From an uncultured Flavobacteriales bacterium (GTDB lineage Bacteria; Bacteroidota; Bacteroidia; Flavobacteriales_D; Sanyastnellaceae), in NCBI GenBank assembly GCA_937967465.1, contig CALBSW010000046.1:1-58493 (forward strand): a stretch of DNA of 58,493 bases, in the 5' to 3' direction. Made by a program: the position numbers and the translations under genes. Shown one piece after another: positions 8,957 through 18,427 of this stretch. The notes under the pieces were generated by a model, which ran no database searches, was not told the origin of the DNA, and saw only the letters and a program-made list of their open reading frames with translations. How positions within the stretch are numbered: position 1 is the stretch's first letter; every line of letters starts with the position of its first letter.

Positions 8957-11455
8957 TCAGTCGGAAATCTCGAAGGTCTCGAGAATCCAGATGTCCTTGG
9001 TGATGGACTGGTTGTTCTTGAAGTAGTAGACGCCGTGTTTGGCGACCGTCTTGCGATAGACGTTGACCTCATTGTCCACACGGACCGTCCGCTCGATGAT
9101 CAGGGCGTTGCCCTCTTCATAACTGCGCTCTTCTACTCCGGGCCGAATGCCCTCCTTGGCTTTGACCTCTTTGTAGTCTTCGCTGGTGAGGGGTTCGCCC
9201 CGGTACTTGCCAGAAGCTTCGCGAAGGGCGGCAGCAGAACGCAGCTTGGCTTCGCCTGAAGCGGCTTGACGCGCCTGTTGATCGGTGCGCTGGACCTCTC
9301 GAACATCGAGCATGTTGTCGAGTCGACGGGCCTCTGAGCCTTGCCCCACTTTCTGGTGATCCCGGGCTTCTCGGAGGACCTCCTCGTAGCGCATGATGCG
9401 GGCATCGACCGAGGCGCGGCGAACATCCCGGTTGAATTCGGAGTAGACGCTCAGCAGTTGGTCCAGGCTGTCCACGAAGGTGGCGTATCGCTTGGTGCGG
9501 TCAAACAAGGCGCGCTGCTGCTGGCGCGTGTCCTGCTCCAAGGTCAGATAGCGATCGCGGCGCAAAGCGTCTGCTCGTTCGGTCACATCCACCGCCCCTT
9601 CCGTCTGGGCTTCGACCTGCAAGTCAAGTCGGGCAATCCGGTCATTGCGCACCAAGGAGGCGTCGTACTCCATTTCAGCTTGACGCGCCGTCCGCTCTTG
9701 GATGTCCAGCCATTGGCCTCCCCTGCGGGCGTGGTGGTTGTCTGTCCACAAGCGGGTCTGCTCCGCATTGCGCTCCGCCACCACCTCGACGGATTGAGCC
9801 CGCGCCCGAATCTCCGCCTCCAATGCGTTTCGATAGTACGCTTCGGCATCGTCCTCCGCACTGCTCTGCAAGGCCAGCAAATAATTGCGACTGCGGTCCT
9901 TGTCGGCGTCCGCTGCAGCTTGTGCCTTGGCGCGGCGGCGGGCCTCCTCTGCCTCTGCCGCTTCGCGTTCGGCATCCAACAAGGCCGACTGTTCCTCAGC
10001 CAGCCGACTGGCCTCCTGCGCTGCCAACTCCGCCGCGAGGGCATCGGCTTCCAGCATGGATTCGGTGTCGACCTCCAAGTCCGCGTCCGGTGCAGCCTCT
10101 TCCATCAGCTTCTCCAACCGGCGCAACCGGTTTTTGGGATAGCGTTCCGAGGGCTTCAACGCGAGGGCAGCTTCGTAGGCTGACTTGGCGCTGGCCCAAT
10201 CCTGTGCATCGAACGCCTGGTCGCCCTCTCGGACACGGTCCTCGTATTCACGGTCCAGGCCGTCCAATTCCGTTGCAGGGCGATCCACTTCTGGAGCGTC
10301 CGTCTGGGTCAGGTCCACGATGCGGCCGTTGGCCTCCGCAATCTGATCGTAGGGGTAGGTCTCGTTTGGAAGAATCAAGGCTGCGCGCTCATACTGAGCG
10401 ATGGCATCGGTGTAATTCTGACGATTGAAGTCCTTGTCCGCTTTGGCGATGACCTTGTCGTACTCTTTCTGTCGGGCGGCCATTTCCGCTGCTTCCGCGG
10501 CGGCGGCGGCATCCTCGTCGGACCCGGCGTCTTCCTGAACCACCTCTTCATCGACATCCTCCTCAGCACCGCCAGTTTCAGCCTCAATTTCGGCGAGCAA
10601 CTCCAACAGGTCTGGGTCGTTTGGCCGGATTTCCTCGGCCGATTCCAATGCCGCAAGCGCACCAGCCCAATCCTTGCGCTTCATCTTGATCTGCCCCTCC
10701 CGCATGAGCCGGCTGAACTCTGCAGCCATCGCCGCCTCTTCCTCGGCTCGGGCCAGGTTTTCGGTGGCCTCCTCGATCATGGATTCTGCGCGGGCATCCC
10801 CAGGCACTTCCTGCAAAGCGCGCTCGAGCCAGTTGATGCTCTGCGCCCACCGCTCACGACCGAATTCAACTTCGGCCTTGCGCATGTGCTCCCTGTAGTC
10901 CTTGTTGTCTGCAGCTGTGGAAGCCCCTCCTCCAGAAGTTGCTGCACTGCCCGCCTCCAGGGCCTCGTTGATGTCGGCTTGAAGGGCCAACGTGTACTCC
11001 ATGTCCCAATCCAACTTCTCCTTGGACGGGTTGAAGGCCACAATGCCGATGGGCTTGTCGAGCAGGGCCGACGGCATGCCTGGTGGCACCTCGAACATGC
11101 TCATGTTGACGTTGAGGAAGAACGTTTCCGTGCGAAACTCCTCGGGGATGGAGGAGGTGTTGACCTCCACTTTTCGCTCGCTCAGATCATCCATCGTGAA
11201 AACGAGGAGGTAGTCCGCACCGTGATCCAACGCCAGATTGTACTTGCCGCTGCCATTGGTCTGCACGGCATCGTAAGGGCTTCCATCCCGCAGCACTTCG
11301 ACGGACACGCCCCTCAGCTTGGCATTGGAATTCTTGTCGGTCACCGTACCATCCACCTCGATGCCCGCCTGTCCCAAAGCCCCAAAGGCCAAGGCACACA
11401 GCACGACCAGAAGGCTACTCCCCTTCCATTTCCTCGTGGTGTTGATCCTGCTCAT
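8957..11455 (-). CDS. Secreted TPR / coiled-coil protein with carboxypeptidase-regulatory-like domain
   Basis: The 832-residue product starts with a signal peptide (LLVVLCALAFGALGQ) chosen over an upstream in-frame codon because that would place 27 charged residues before it. After cleavage comes a carboxypeptidase-regulatory-like beta-sandwich (IEVDGTVTDKNSNAKLRGV). Several TPR-like helical pairs follow (RWAQSINWLERALQEVPGD, NYTDAIAQYERAALILPNE, DWASAKSAYEAALALKPSE), separated by an acidic linker and a long Ala/Glu/Arg-rich coiled coil. The last ~45 residues, with YYFKNNQSITKDIW, form a distinct module. This architecture recalls periplasmic or surface-associated scaffold proteins of Bacteroidota; a link to T9SS or gliding is only a guess. 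Confidence 0.8.
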   Translation of the reverse strand: MSRINTTRKWKGSSLLVVLCALAFGALGQAGIEVDGTVTDKNSNAKLRGVSVEVLRDGSPYDAVQTNGSGKYNLALDHGADYLLVFTMDDLSERKVEVNTSSIPEEFRTETFFLNVNMSMFEVPPGMPSALLDKPIGIVAFNPSKEKLDWDMEYTLALQADINEALEAGSAATSGGGASTAADNKDYREHMRKAEVEFGRERWAQSINWLERALQEVPGDARAESMIEEATENLARAEEEAAMAAEFSRLMREGQIKMKRKDWAGALAALESAEEIRPNDPDLLELLAEIEAETGGAEEDVDEEVVQEDAGSDEDAAAAAEAAEMAARQKEYDKVIAKADKDFNRQNYTDAIAQYERAALILPNETYPYDQIAEANGRIVDLTQTDAPEVDRPATELDGLDREYEDRVREGDQAFDAQDWASAKSAYEAALALKPSERYPKNRLRRLEKLMEEAAPDADLEVDTESMLEADALAAELAAQEASRLAEEQSALLDAEREAAEAEEARRRAKAQAAADADKDRSRNYLLALQSSAEDDAEAYYRNALEAEIRARAQSVEVVAERNAEQTRLWTDNHHARRGGQWLDIQERTARQAEMEYDASLVRNDRIARLDLQVEAQTEGAVDVTERADALRRDRYLTLEQDTRQQQRALFDRTKRYATFVDSLDQLLSVYSEFNRDVRRASVDARIMRYEEVLREARDHQKVGQGSEARRLDNMLDVREVQRTDQQARQAASGEAKLRSAAALREASGKYRGEPLTSEDYKEVKAKEGIRPGVEERSYEEGNALIIERTVRVDNEVNVYRKTVAKHGVYYFKNNQSITKDIWILETFEISD

Positions 11456-11516
11456 CTTTGTTTCTGGGAATCCAATGGTCTCGAAATAAGGCATTTCCAA
11501 GCAACCAACGCGCGTT

Positions 11517-12701
11517 TTGACGGACTCCTTGCACAAAAATACACCCTTGGGTTACTGGGAACGCGAATCCCTGTTGCGGACCACCAACATCACCATCGTG
11601 GGAGCGGGCATCGTGGGCATGAGCACTGCGCTGTACCTGAGGCGCCTCCGTCCACATGCCGACATCCGCATCGTGGAACGACATCCCCTGGCGGCCGGGG
11701 GCAGTTCGCGAAACGCAGGGTTTGCCTGCTTCGGGAGTGCAGGCGAATGGCTGGATGACTTGGACACGCTGGGGGAGCAGGGGCTCGTTGAGCTCGTCCG
11801 GCAGCGCGCGGAAGGGCTGCGCCACCTCATCGACCTGTTGGGAGAAGACGCCCTCGGCCTAGAATGGAAGGGAGGTTGGGAATTGTTCCGTTCTGAAGAC
11901 GAGCAGCTTGCCGCCCGTGCCCTCCAAGCCCTCCCCCGACTCAACGACCTGCTGCAGCCCGTTTTGAAAGAGGTCCTCTCGGACATTCGTCCTTCAGCGC
12001 AAGACATGCCTGCTTTGCAGCCTGACGCGGCGCGGGCAGCCCAATTGGGTGCATCCACGGCGATTCACCTCCCGTGGGAGGGCATGCTGCATACGGGACG
12101 GATGATCGCCGCCTTTCACCGCGCCTTGGATGCTGCCCATGTCCAACGCCTGCATGGCGTCACAGTCCGCGGCTGGACGGCCGAACCCAGTGGGTCAGGA
12201 TGGATTCTGGACACGGACCTCGCCCCCTTGTCCACAGAAATGCTGGCCATCTGCTGCAACGGGTTTGCTGGCGATCTCCTGCACGACTTGGACGTCCGTC
12301 CCGTCCCCAACCGTGTACTCGTGCTCAAGGGACAACCGGACGCCCTGCCGGAAGGCACGTACCACCTCAATCGAGGATACCTCTACATGCGCTCCTTGCG
12401 CCCCGGAGAATACCTGTTTGGCGGCGGACGGCACTGGAACTTGGACCTCCCCCTCTCCGGGTCGCACAACATCGAATCCGCTTGGGACCAACAACTCTTG
12501 AAGGCGGCGGAGGATTGGATTCAAGGCCCACTGGAAGTGACCCACCGCTGGACCGGGTGGCTCGGGGTGGGCGATACCCGGGAGCCCCTGGTTGGACAAA
12601 CGGCTTCCGGTCTTCACCACGCCGTGAGAATGGGGGGCATGGGCGTGGCCATCGGAACGGGCATCGGACACCAACTCGCCCACCAGATGCATTCGGAGTA
12701 A
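11517..12701 (+). CDS. FAD-dependent oxidoreductase of the D-amino acid oxidase (DAO/DadA) family
   Basis: The protein has an N-terminal dinucleotide fold ITIVGAGIVGMSTALYLRR near residue 25, an acidic end of strand 2 (IVERHPLAAGGSSRN), and near the C-terminus GWLGVGDTREPLVGQT and GGMGVAIGTGIGHQLA, which close the FAD site in this family. Members oxidise amines or amino acids such as glycine, sarcosine or D-amino acids; the substrate cannot be read from the sequence. No ATG lies before the FAD motif. Start candidates are TTG at 11517, 11547 and 11574; 11517 is the longest and the true start may be later. The longest form begins 61 bp beyond the start of the divergent TPR gene. Confidence 0.8.
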   Translation: MTDSLHKNTPLGYWERESLLRTTNITIVGAGIVGMSTALYLRRLRPHADIRIVERHPLAAGGSSRNAGFACFGSAGEWLDDLDTLGEQGLVELVRQRAEGLRHLIDLLGEDALGLEWKGGWELFRSEDEQLAARALQALPRLNDLLQPVLKEVLSDIRPSAQDMPALQPDAARAAQLGASTAIHLPWEGMLHTGRMIAAFHRALDAAHVQRLHGVTVRGWTAEPSGSGWILDTDLAPLSTEMLAICCNGFAGDLLHDLDVRPVPNRVLVLKGQPDALPEGTYHLNRGYLYMRSLRPGEYLFGGGRHWNLDLPLSGSHNIESAWDQQLLKAAEDWIQGPLEVTHRWTGWLGVGDTREPLVGQTASGLHHAVRMGGMGVAIGTGIGHQLAHQMHSE

Positions 12702-12743
12702 CCTTTTCTCGGAGCATGACGTAAGGGGCGACAACTCCACATC

Positions 12744-14708
12744 ATGTTCCATACGTTCCAACCCCTTCAATCCTGGTTCCACAGCCGCGCTGTGGCCTTT
12801 GGATGGATGCTGCTTCTGATTCCGTTTGGTGTCTTCGGGCAGAATGAAACTGCACCTGGAATCCTGCACGCCGGACTGCAATCCGGTCCTGTGGCGCTTC
12901 AAACGGAGCACTCACAATCTGTGGGTGCACACCACTTGGGCAACACTGGGTACGGTCACGCCGTCTCCATTCAGGCGCAATGGCAAGGTCCTTGGGAAGT
13001 GGAATTCCAAGCCGCTCGGGGACATGTGGTGACCGATGATGGTGGCCTCAACGGTGTGCGCACGGAAATTCAAAGCGCCTCCGTGATGGTGAACCGCACC
13101 CTCGGCGGACAAGAAACCCAGCGCGCCAGCACACGGAATGTCCGGATGACCCAAGGTTTCCAACCCTTTGTGGGCATTGGTATTGCGCATGTGGACCACC
13201 TGACGAAGCAAGACCTTGAAGACCACCAAGGCCGCCGCTACCACCAGTGGTCGGACGGCACCCTGCGGGACCGTCCGGAAGCTGGTGATCACGATGGCAA
13301 CGCCCCCATCCTGCGCCGGGACTACACCTACGAAAGCGAACTTGAAGGAGGGGCCTTGCCCAGTCAGCGCAGCTTGGCCATCCCTGCTCAAATCGGCGTT
13401 CGACTCGATGTCAGTCCGCGGGTTCGGACCCGTTTTGGCGTGGGCGGATGGCTCGGCTTGAACGACGGCGTCGATGGACGGACCGGCGGCCGTGTGCTGT
13501 CGGGAGATGCCCTGGCCAGCGGGTTTGTCGGCATCGGCATCCGACTTGGCAAACTCGACAAGAAGCCCCAACCCGCACCATCCCACGGATACGCCATTCA
13601 CGACGCTGCCTTGCTCGCCAGCATGGACACCGACGGCGACGGCGTGAACAACCTCCGTGACCGCTGTCCAGGAACGCCAAAAGGCGCCATGGTGGACGCG
13701 ACCGGATGTGCCCTCGATTCGGATGGAGACGGGTATGCCGACTACCGGGATGCTGAACCTCATTCCAAGCACACGCTGGTGAATGCCCAAGGCGTGGCCA
13801 TCGACCCCTACTTGACGCACCCAGCTGATTGGGACACCGTTCGAGGACAAGTGGCATCCGATCCAGCCGACCTCTTCGGGTACACCCTGCGTGTCCCCAA
13901 GCCGGAGAAGGGCTGGACCGAGGCGGAGCAGCACTCCTTGCTTGCCTTTGAGCACCTCAAGGAGACTTCCGAAGCCATCGAAATCCACGTTGGCGACAAT
14001 CCCGAGGCGGCAGACATGGCCGCCAAGGCACTGGAGACGCAAGGCTTGACGCCGGAAATCGTCACGCCAGAGGTCACAGAGGCGACAGAGACAGCCAATG
14101 CCGGGTCTGCAGACTCAGAGGCCACCCCTTCGACTCCTTCCGTGCTCGATGGACCGGAGACAGCGCACTTCCGGGTTCAACTCGGCGCTTTCAAGACGCC
14201 ACAAGAGGATGAGCTCGACGCCCTGTTCGCCGGAATGGACGTGGTGCGCTTCAAGGGAGACGACGGTCTGACCCGAGTCGTGTCCCAAGCCTTCCAGGAT
14301 CGGGATGCCGCAAACGCGTTCAAAAAGGACATGGAGAAACGTGGTTTCGTGGGGGCTTTCCTGACGGCCCACGGCGGCCAGGCCACCCCGGCCACCACCC
14401 GCCAACAGGAGTCCGACTCCCCGCAATTCGACGCGGAGAAAGTCCGCTTCCGGATTCAGCTCGGCGCCTTGAAGGACCGCGTGGCCACGGACGCCATGGA
14501 CGCCTTCTTGGCTGTGGGCCAAGTGGAACACCGCGCCGCTCCGGGATGGCACCGCTACCTGCAGGGCAACTACGACACGTTGGACGACGCCCGTGCCGCA
14601 TTGCCCAGCATCCAGGAAGCCGGATTCGCTGACGCCTTTGTGGTGGGCGATGTGGCCGGTCGGGTTGTGCCTGCTGCTGAGGCCCTCATTCTGACCCAGC
14701 AGGACTGA
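12744..14708 (+). CDS. Outer-membrane barrel-like protein with TSP3 linker and two SPOR-like domains
   Basis: The 654-residue product has a signal peptide ending at VFGQ (about residue 34), then an aromatic, alternating beta-strand region up to ~285 that looks like an outer-membrane barrel. Residues ~293-340 are thrombospondin-type-3 calcium repeats (DTDGDGVNNLRD, DSDGDGYADYRD). Instead of the OmpA peptidoglycan-binding domain expected after such a linker, there is an acidic, Thr/Glu-rich stretch followed by two SPOR-like domains (FRVQLGAFK near 475 and FRIQLGALK near 568). SPOR domains bind denuded peptidoglycan glycan strands, so the protein may tether the outer membrane to the wall in an OmpA-like way. 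It overlaps the convergent flavoprotein gene by 23 bp. Confidence 0.78.
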   Translation: MFHTFQPLQSWFHSRAVAFGWMLLLIPFGVFGQNETAPGILHAGLQSGPVALQTEHSQSVGAHHLGNTGYGHAVSIQAQWQGPWEVEFQAARGHVVTDDGGLNGVRTEIQSASVMVNRTLGGQETQRASTRNVRMTQGFQPFVGIGIAHVDHLTKQDLEDHQGRRYHQWSDGTLRDRPEAGDHDGNAPILRRDYTYESELEGGALPSQRSLAIPAQIGVRLDVSPRVRTRFGVGGWLGLNDGVDGRTGGRVLSGDALASGFVGIGIRLGKLDKKPQPAPSHGYAIHDAALLASMDTDGDGVNNLRDRCPGTPKGAMVDATGCALDSDGDGYADYRDAEPHSKHTLVNAQGVAIDPYLTHPADWDTVRGQVASDPADLFGYTLRVPKPEKGWTEAEQHSLLAFEHLKETSEAIEIHVGDNPEAADMAAKALETQGLTPEIVTPEVTEATETANAGSADSEATPSTPSVLDGPETAHFRVQLGAFKTPQEDELDALFAGMDVVRFKGDDGLTRVVSQAFQDRDAANAFKKDMEKRGFVGAFLTAHGGQATPATTRQQESDSPQFDAEKVRFRIQLGALKDRVATDAMDAFLAVGQVEHRAAPGWHRYLQGNYDTLDDARAALPSIQEAGFADAFVVGDVAGRVVPAAEALILTQQD

Positions 14709-16284
14709 CCAACGCGTCTGCAACCGCATCGGCGACCCGCATGCCATCCATGGCTGCGGAGACGATGCCGCCAGCATAGCCGGCGCCCTCTCCACAGGGG
14801 TACAGTCCTGGTGCGCCCGGCATGGTCAGGGAGTCTCGATCCCGTTGCATGCGCACCGGGCTGGACGTGCGGCTCTCCGGAGCCACCACGATGGCCTCCG
14901 GGTGCAGGTATCCCGGCATTTTTCGATCGAAATCGCGGATGCCCGCAATCAATCGCTCTGCGATGAAGGGCGGCAAGACCCGGGTCAGGTCGACTGAAGT
15001 CAAGCCGGCGAGATAGCTGCAGTCCGGGAGGTCTGTGCTCTTTCGTCGCGCCACGAAATCGGTCAGCCGTTGGGCGGGCGCCTTTTGCCCACCACCGCCC
15101 GCTGCATGGCACGCGTGTTCGACGGAGCGCTGGAATGCCAGCGCACCCAGCGGTCCGGTGAAACCGTGTGCGTCAAGCTCCTCTTCTTCGACGGTGGTCA
15201 CAATGCCGCTGTTGGCCCACCGGTTGTTGCGCTTCGAAGGGCTCCAACCGTTGGTCACGATTTCACCATCCTCCGTGGCACAAGGAGCCACCACCCCTCC
15301 CGGGCACATGCAAAAGGAGAAGACCCCACCTCCTTGGACCTGCGTCACGAGTGAATACGCCGCAGGTGGCAAATGGGCTGACGCTGCCGTTTGCCCCTCG
15401 GACAGGCGATACTGACGCTGATCCACCCAGGACTGAGGGTGTTCAATCCTGACACCCAGTGCAAACGGTTTGCGCTCCATGGCCAGACCCGCCTCGTGCA
15501 TCCATTGGAACACATCCCGTGCCCCATGCCCGGTCGCCACGACCACCGCATCCGCGGCCACTTCCCCCTCCGTGGTCAACACGCCGCGCACCCGGCCATC
15601 CGTGTCTCTGCGAACGCCGTTGACCCGAACATCAAACCGCACCTCACCGCCACAGGCGCGGATCCGCTCGCGCATGGCCTCGATGATGCCCGGCAACTTG
15701 TTGGTTCCGATGTGCGGATGGGTGTCCACCAGAATGTCCGGGTCGGCACCGTGCTCGACCAGCCACCCCAAAGCCGTGAACCAGGCCCCGCGTTTTTTGG
15801 CCCGGGTGTACAGCTTCCCATCGGAATAGGTCCCTGCTCCCCCCTCTCCAAAACAATAATTGGACTCCGGGTCCACCGCCCCATTTCGGATGAGCTGGAC
15901 GAGGTCCCTGCGCCGGTCGCGCACGGTCTTGCCGCGCTCGAGGACAATGGGTCGAATCCCGCGCTCGATGAGGCGCAAGGCACAATACAGCCCCGCCGGA
16001 CCTGCGCCCACCACGATGGCCTCTCGCGCGTCGGCCACAGATTGCCAATGGCCTTTCTGAACTGGCACTGGCCCTGCATCCAGCCCCACTTTCATCTCCA
16101 CCATGGCCGGCCGCCGCCGGGCATCCAAGCTCCGGCGCAAAACGGTCCACGACTCAAAATCCGATGTCTGCTTCCGCACCGCCCGCTCAATCGCATCCGG
16201 GTCAGAAGCGAGGGATGGCGCGACGCGAACGACGACGGACCGGTCACTGGACGGACGTGGAGAAACCGAAGTGGCGTTGTTCAT
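14686..16284 (-). CDS. Uncharacterised FAD-dependent dehydrogenase (COG2509 type)
   Basis: This 532-residue flavoprotein has an N-terminal ~85-residue extension, an FAD fold (IVVGAGPAGLYCALRLIERG), the characteristic NYCFGEGGAGTYSDGKLYTR motif, VVATGHGARDVFQW in the middle, and a closing YPCGEGAGYAGGI followed by AAMDGMRVADAVA. This set defines the COG2509 group, predicted oxidoreductases whose reaction is still unknown. ATG at 16284 was chosen over a start at 16311 because a box TAATTTG (16294-16300) lies between the two. Divergent from the E1 gene, with 64 bp between start codons. Confidence 0.88.
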   Translation of the reverse strand: MNNATSVSPRPSSDRSVVVRVAPSLASDPDAIERAVRKQTSDFESWTVLRRSLDARRRPAMVEMKVGLDAGPVPVQKGHWQSVADAREAIVVGAGPAGLYCALRLIERGIRPIVLERGKTVRDRRRDLVQLIRNGAVDPESNYCFGEGGAGTYSDGKLYTRAKKRGAWFTALGWLVEHGADPDILVDTHPHIGTNKLPGIIEAMRERIRACGGEVRFDVRVNGVRRDTDGRVRGVLTTEGEVAADAVVVATGHGARDVFQWMHEAGLAMERKPFALGVRIEHPQSWVDQRQYRLSEGQTAASAHLPPAAYSLVTQVQGGGVFSFCMCPGGVVAPCATEDGEIVTNGWSPSKRNNRWANSGIVTTVEEEELDAHGFTGPLGALAFQRSVEHACHAAGGGGQKAPAQRLTDFVARRKSTDLPDCSYLAGLTSVDLTRVLPPFIAERLIAGIRDFDRKMPGYLHPEAIVVAPESRTSSPVRMQRDRDSLTMPGAPGLYPCGEGAGYAGGIVSAAMDGMRVADAVADALVSPAGSE

Positions 16285-16293
16285 TTCCGAGGG

Positions 16294-16300
16294 CAAATTA
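16294..16300 (-). promoter_or_regulatory. -7-like box TAATTTG of the COG2509 gene
   Basis: TAATTTG on the minus strand, 9 nt before the ATG at 16284. One base shorter than the consensus TAnnTTTG. Confidence 0.3.
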
Positions 16301-16336
16301 CGCCCACCCACCCCCTGAAGGGCGTTGGACCGCGAC

Positions 16337-16344
16337 TAGATTTG
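16337..16344 (+). promoter_or_regulatory. -7 box TAGATTTG of the E1 gene
   Basis: TAGATTTG fits the Bacteroidota consensus TAnnTTTG exactly. It is followed by GTGC and the ATG at 16349, a 4-nt spacing. Confidence 0.55.
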
Positions 16345-16348
16345 GTGC

Positions 16349-18367
16349 ATGTCGAACCCCGACGTCCCCGAGCTGCGCATCGAAAGCCGCGGCATATCCG
16401 AAGACCAACAACTCGCGTTGCTCGACCGGCTGTTGCTGCCGCGGCTCATCGAAGAGAAGATGCTCAGTTTGCTCCGGCAGGGGCGCATCAGCAAGTGGTT
16501 CTCCGGCATGGGTCAGGAAGCCATTTCCGTCGGATGCACCGCCGCCATGGAAGCCGACGAGTTCATCCTGCCGATGCACCGCAACCTGGGGGTCTTCACC
16601 ACGCGTGACATCGCGCTCGAGACCTTGTTTGCCCAATTCCAAGGCAAGGCCTCGGGCTTCACGCAAGGCCATGACCGCAGCTTCCACTTTGGCAGCATGC
16701 CGCACCACATCGTGGGCATGATCAGCCACCTGGGACCCCAACTGGGCATTGCCGATGGCATTGCGCTGGCCTCCAAACTTCGGGGAAGCGGCAAGGCCAC
16801 CCTCGTCTTCACGGGCGATGGCGCCACCAGCGAGGGCGACTTTCACGAATCCCTGAACGTGGCTGCTGTGTGGCAGTTGCCCGTTCTGTTTTGCATTGAA
16901 AGCAACCACTGGGGCTTGTCCACTCCGAGCCGGGACCAGTTCCGCTGTGCCCAATTCATCGACAAGGCGGCAGGGTACGGCATTCCCCCGGAAGACGCCA
17001 TTCGCGTCAACGGCAACGACATCCTGGAGGTGTACGACACCGTTCGCAAAGCCGCAGCGTCCGTGCGCGAGAACCCGCGGCCCATTCTGCTGGAATTCGA
17101 CACCTTCCGCAGACGCGGTCACGAAGAGGCGAGCGGCACCAAGTATTACCCTGAGGGCTTGATTGAAGCCTGGGAGCAGAACGACCCAGTGGACCGTTTT
17201 GTGGAGTTCCTGTTGGCCAACGGAACGTTGGACGAAGGCCGCCTGGAGGCCATGAAAGAGGAGCACAAGACGGCCATTCAACGCGCGCTCAAAACCGCGG
17301 AGGCCGAGCCCGATGTCACTGCGGATCGCGAGGCGGAATTGCAACGACTCTTCCGGAACGACGTGGTCCCCACCCGGGCCATGGGGTCCGAGCATCGCGA
17401 GCTCCGGTTCATCGATGCCGTCTCGGAGGGCTTGCGCCAAGCCATGGAGCGTCACCCGGAGCTGGTCCTCATGGGACAGGACATCGGCCCTTACGGCGGT
17501 GTGTTCAAGGTCACCGATGGGTTCATCGACCAATTCGGCGAAGGCCGCGTCCGCAGCACCCCCCTGTGTGAAAGCGCCATTGTCGGCGCGGGACTGGGGC
17601 TGTCCATCGCTGGCGCCAAGGCCATGGTGGAGATGCAATTCGCAGACTTCGTGACCTGCGGATTCAATCAAATCGTCAACAACCTCGCCAAGCTCCATTG
17701 GCGCTGGGGACAGAACGCCGACGTGGTGGTGCGCATGCCGACAGGTGCGGGTGTGGCCGCCGGCCCCTTCCACAGCCAAAGCAACGAGGCTTGGTTCTTT
17801 CATGTTCCCGGGCTCATGCTCGCCTATCCGGCATTCCCTGAGGACGCCAAGGGCCTGCTCGCCACGGCCATCGACACCCCCAACCCAGTTCTCTTCTTCG
17901 AGCACAAAGCCTTGTACCGCAGCTTGAGTGGCGAGGTGCCCACCAACGATTACAGCTTGCCCTTCGGCGAAGCCCGACTGATCGGCGAAGCCGTGGACGC
18001 GGTCATCGTGACCTACGGCATGGGGGTGCATTGGGCGCTCGCACAAGCGGAACGCCTTCGCGAAAACTCGGGCGTGCACATCGGCGTCTTGGACCTGCGT
18101 ACCCTGGCGCCGCTGGATTGGGAACAGGTGTATGCCGTTTCCCGACAAGCGGGCCGCGTGATGGTCCTGCACGAAGACAACCTCACGGGGGGCATCGGGG
18201 CCGAAATCACCGCCCGCATCCAGTCTGCCTGTTTCGAGCACCTCGACGCGCCCGTGCGCCGTGTGGCCTCGCTGGACACGCCCATCCCCTTTGCGCCCAA
18301 CCTGGAGGCCGCCTATCTGGCCACGCATCAATTGGAAGCCGAGCTCGACGCCTTGTTGGCTTACTGA
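16349..18367 (+). CDS. Fused alpha/beta 2-oxoacid dehydrogenase E1 (branched-chain type)
   Basis: This 672-residue protein carries both E1 subunits in one chain. Residues ~1-330 are the thiamine-diphosphate-binding alpha part, with the motif GDGATSEGDFHESLN starting near residue 155 and CIESNHWGLST. Residues ~345-672 are the beta part (LMGQDIGPYGGVFKVTDG, EMQFADFV, HEDNLTGGIGAEI). By family it decarboxylates a branched-chain 2-oxoacid and passes the acyl group to the lipoyl domain of an E2; no E2 or E3 gene is in the window. Fused E1 chains of this size are known in Bacteroidota. The 4-nt spacing between box TAGATTTG and the ATG suggests a leaderless message. Confidence 0.92.
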   Translation: MSNPDVPELRIESRGISEDQQLALLDRLLLPRLIEEKMLSLLRQGRISKWFSGMGQEAISVGCTAAMEADEFILPMHRNLGVFTTRDIALETLFAQFQGKASGFTQGHDRSFHFGSMPHHIVGMISHLGPQLGIADGIALASKLRGSGKATLVFTGDGATSEGDFHESLNVAAVWQLPVLFCIESNHWGLSTPSRDQFRCAQFIDKAAGYGIPPEDAIRVNGNDILEVYDTVRKAAASVRENPRPILLEFDTFRRRGHEEASGTKYYPEGLIEAWEQNDPVDRFVEFLLANGTLDEGRLEAMKEEHKTAIQRALKTAEAEPDVTADREAELQRLFRNDVVPTRAMGSEHRELRFIDAVSEGLRQAMERHPELVLMGQDIGPYGGVFKVTDGFIDQFGEGRVRSTPLCESAIVGAGLGLSIAGAKAMVEMQFADFVTCGFNQIVNNLAKLHWRWGQNADVVVRMPTGAGVAAGPFHSQSNEAWFFHVPGLMLAYPAFPEDAKGLLATAIDTPNPVLFFEHKALYRSLSGEVPTNDYSLPFGEARLIGEAVDAVIVTYGMGVHWALAQAERLRENSGVHIGVLDLRTLAPLDWEQVYAVSRQAGRVMVLHEDNLTGGIGAEITARIQSACFEHLDAPVRRVASLDTPIPFAPNLEAAYLATHQLEAELDALLAY

Positions 18368-18415
18368 CTTTCCCACATCGCGCCCACATCAGAGCGAAAC
18401 GGCGTTCATCCGTGG

Positions 18416-18423
18416 TAAGTTGA
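18416..18423 (+). promoter_or_regulatory. -7-like box TAAGTTGA of the small gene at 18428
   Basis: TAAGTTGA, then TGGC, then GTG at 18428 (4 nt). The last two bases deviate from the consensus. Confidence 0.3.
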
Positions 18424-18427
18424 TGGC

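Noticed and set aside
16298..18376. Minus-strand open frame of 692 codons covering the whole E1 gene
   Set aside because: The product is a composition shadow of a high-GC gene on the opposite strand, with no domain. The plus strand encodes a clear E1.
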